Source: an uncultured Collinsella sp.
GTDB taxonomy: Bacteria > Actinomycetota > Coriobacteriia > Coriobacteriales > Coriobacteriaceae
Assembly: GCA_900544385.1 (NCBI GenBank)
Contig: UQVD01000104.1
Coordinates: forward strand, 1-5,855
Direction of reading: 5' to 3'
DNA: 5,855 bases
Made by a program: the position numbers and the translations under genes. The notes under the pieces were generated by a model. It was not told where the DNA came from. It saw nothing but the letters and a program-made list of their open reading frames with translations, and searched no databases. Shown here piece by piece: positions 5,433-5,855 of this stretch (its first letter is position 1; every line of letters starts with the position of its first letter).

Positions 5433-5807
5433 AGTTGGATGCCCTCGGCGACCTTCTCGACGGCCTTGTCGCCGGCGAGCGTGCGCAGCAGCTCCAATGC
5501 AAAGGGGAGTGACTGTGCCATGCCGCTGGCAGTGATGATGTTGCCGTCTTGCGTGACCTTCTCGCCGGTATAGGCGCCTTCGGGGAAGCTTTTCTCAAAG
5601 CCAGGGAAGCACGTGGCGTGGCGCCCTTCGAGCAGGTCGAGCTCGCCCAGGATAAACGGGGCGGCGCAGATGGCGGCGACGTGCTTGGTCGCGGCGAACT
5701 CGCAGACCACGTCGCAGACACGCTGATCGGCGCGCAGGTTGGTGGCACCGGGCAGGCCGCCGGGCAGCACGACGCAGTCGTACTCGTCAAAGTTGATCTC
5801 ATCAAAG
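5429..5807 (-). CDS. DJ-1/PfpI family protein, N-terminus cut off by contig end
   Basis: This superfamily includes DJ-1/YajL/ThiJ proteins, described as glyoxalase, deglycase, chaperone or oxidative-stress proteins. Only 125 codons are genomic (5806-5429); about 55-65 N-terminal residues are missing, including the conserved Glu that supports the active Cys. Visible are VLPGGLPGATNLR (13-25 of the fragment), AAICAAPFILGE (44-55) with the nucleophile-elbow Cys47, GRHATCFPGFE (61-71) and DGNIITASG (87-95). After the last motif the usual GPGTA-like stretch is GMAQSL, a modest departure. The gene reads toward maf and overlaps it by four bases (ATGA), so the two are probably cotranscribed. Any start codon or peptide further right (MGSEMCIRDS) comes from the adapter and should be discarded. 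Exact biochemical role is unknown. Confidence 0.92.
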
Positions 5808-5855
5808 CTGTCTCTTATACACATCTCCGAGCCCACGAGACCGATCAGTATCTCG
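5808..5855 (-). other. Illumina Nextera read-2 adapter with index (artefact)
   Basis: CTGTCTCTTATACACATCT (5808-5826) is the Tn5 mosaic end. CCGAGCCCACGAGAC (5827-5841) is the read-2 adapter on the opposite strand. CGATCAGT (5842-5849) sits in the i7 index position (from memory it equals N727), and ATCTCG (5850-5855) is the start of the P7 flank. None of it is genomic. Confidence 0.98.

Overview
The window is 5.77 kb of bacterial chromosome (39-5807) held between two pieces of Illumina Nextera library adapter (1-38 and 5808-5855). The ends are therefore sequencing artefacts, and the first and last genes are cut there. The DNA is GC-rich (about 60% by eye), with strong G/C third-position codon use and good Shine-Dalgarno sites. 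The gene set and protein style suggest a gut Coriobacteriia bacterium, most likely Collinsella-like. That assignment comes from familiarity, not from a search.

Left part: pta (phosphate acetyltransferase, minus strand, C-terminus cut off) and glf (UDP-galactopyranose mutase, plus strand) diverge from a 231-bp regulatory region. This region holds two perfect TATAAT hexamers facing opposite ways and three inverted repeats. The glf stop overlaps the start of a family 2 glycosyltransferase, so the two form a translationally coupled pair. The mutase would supply UDP-galactofuranose and the transferase would build a cell-surface glycan, although its donor sugar is unknown.

Middle: the convergent intergenic region 3371-3747 is the most interesting part. 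It contains two long compound hairpins (3403-3512 and 3606-3734) in opposite orientation. They share conserved blocks in the same order, have compensatory changes in the inner stem, and have almost entirely different outer arms that are still self-complementary. They look like two members of one structured repeat family. Between them lies a short inverted remnant of the C-terminal end of a glycosyltransferase related to the one next door.

Right part, all on the minus strand: a DJ-1/PfpI family protein (N-terminus cut off) overlaps maf (house-cleaning nucleotide pyrophosphatase) by ATGA. A terminator-like hairpin follows maf, then a DmpA/NylC-like self-processing P1 family peptidase. These genes look like ordinary metabolism and housekeeping. 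I see no defence system, CRISPR array, RNA gene or transposase. The best candidate for something undescribed is the hairpin repeat family.
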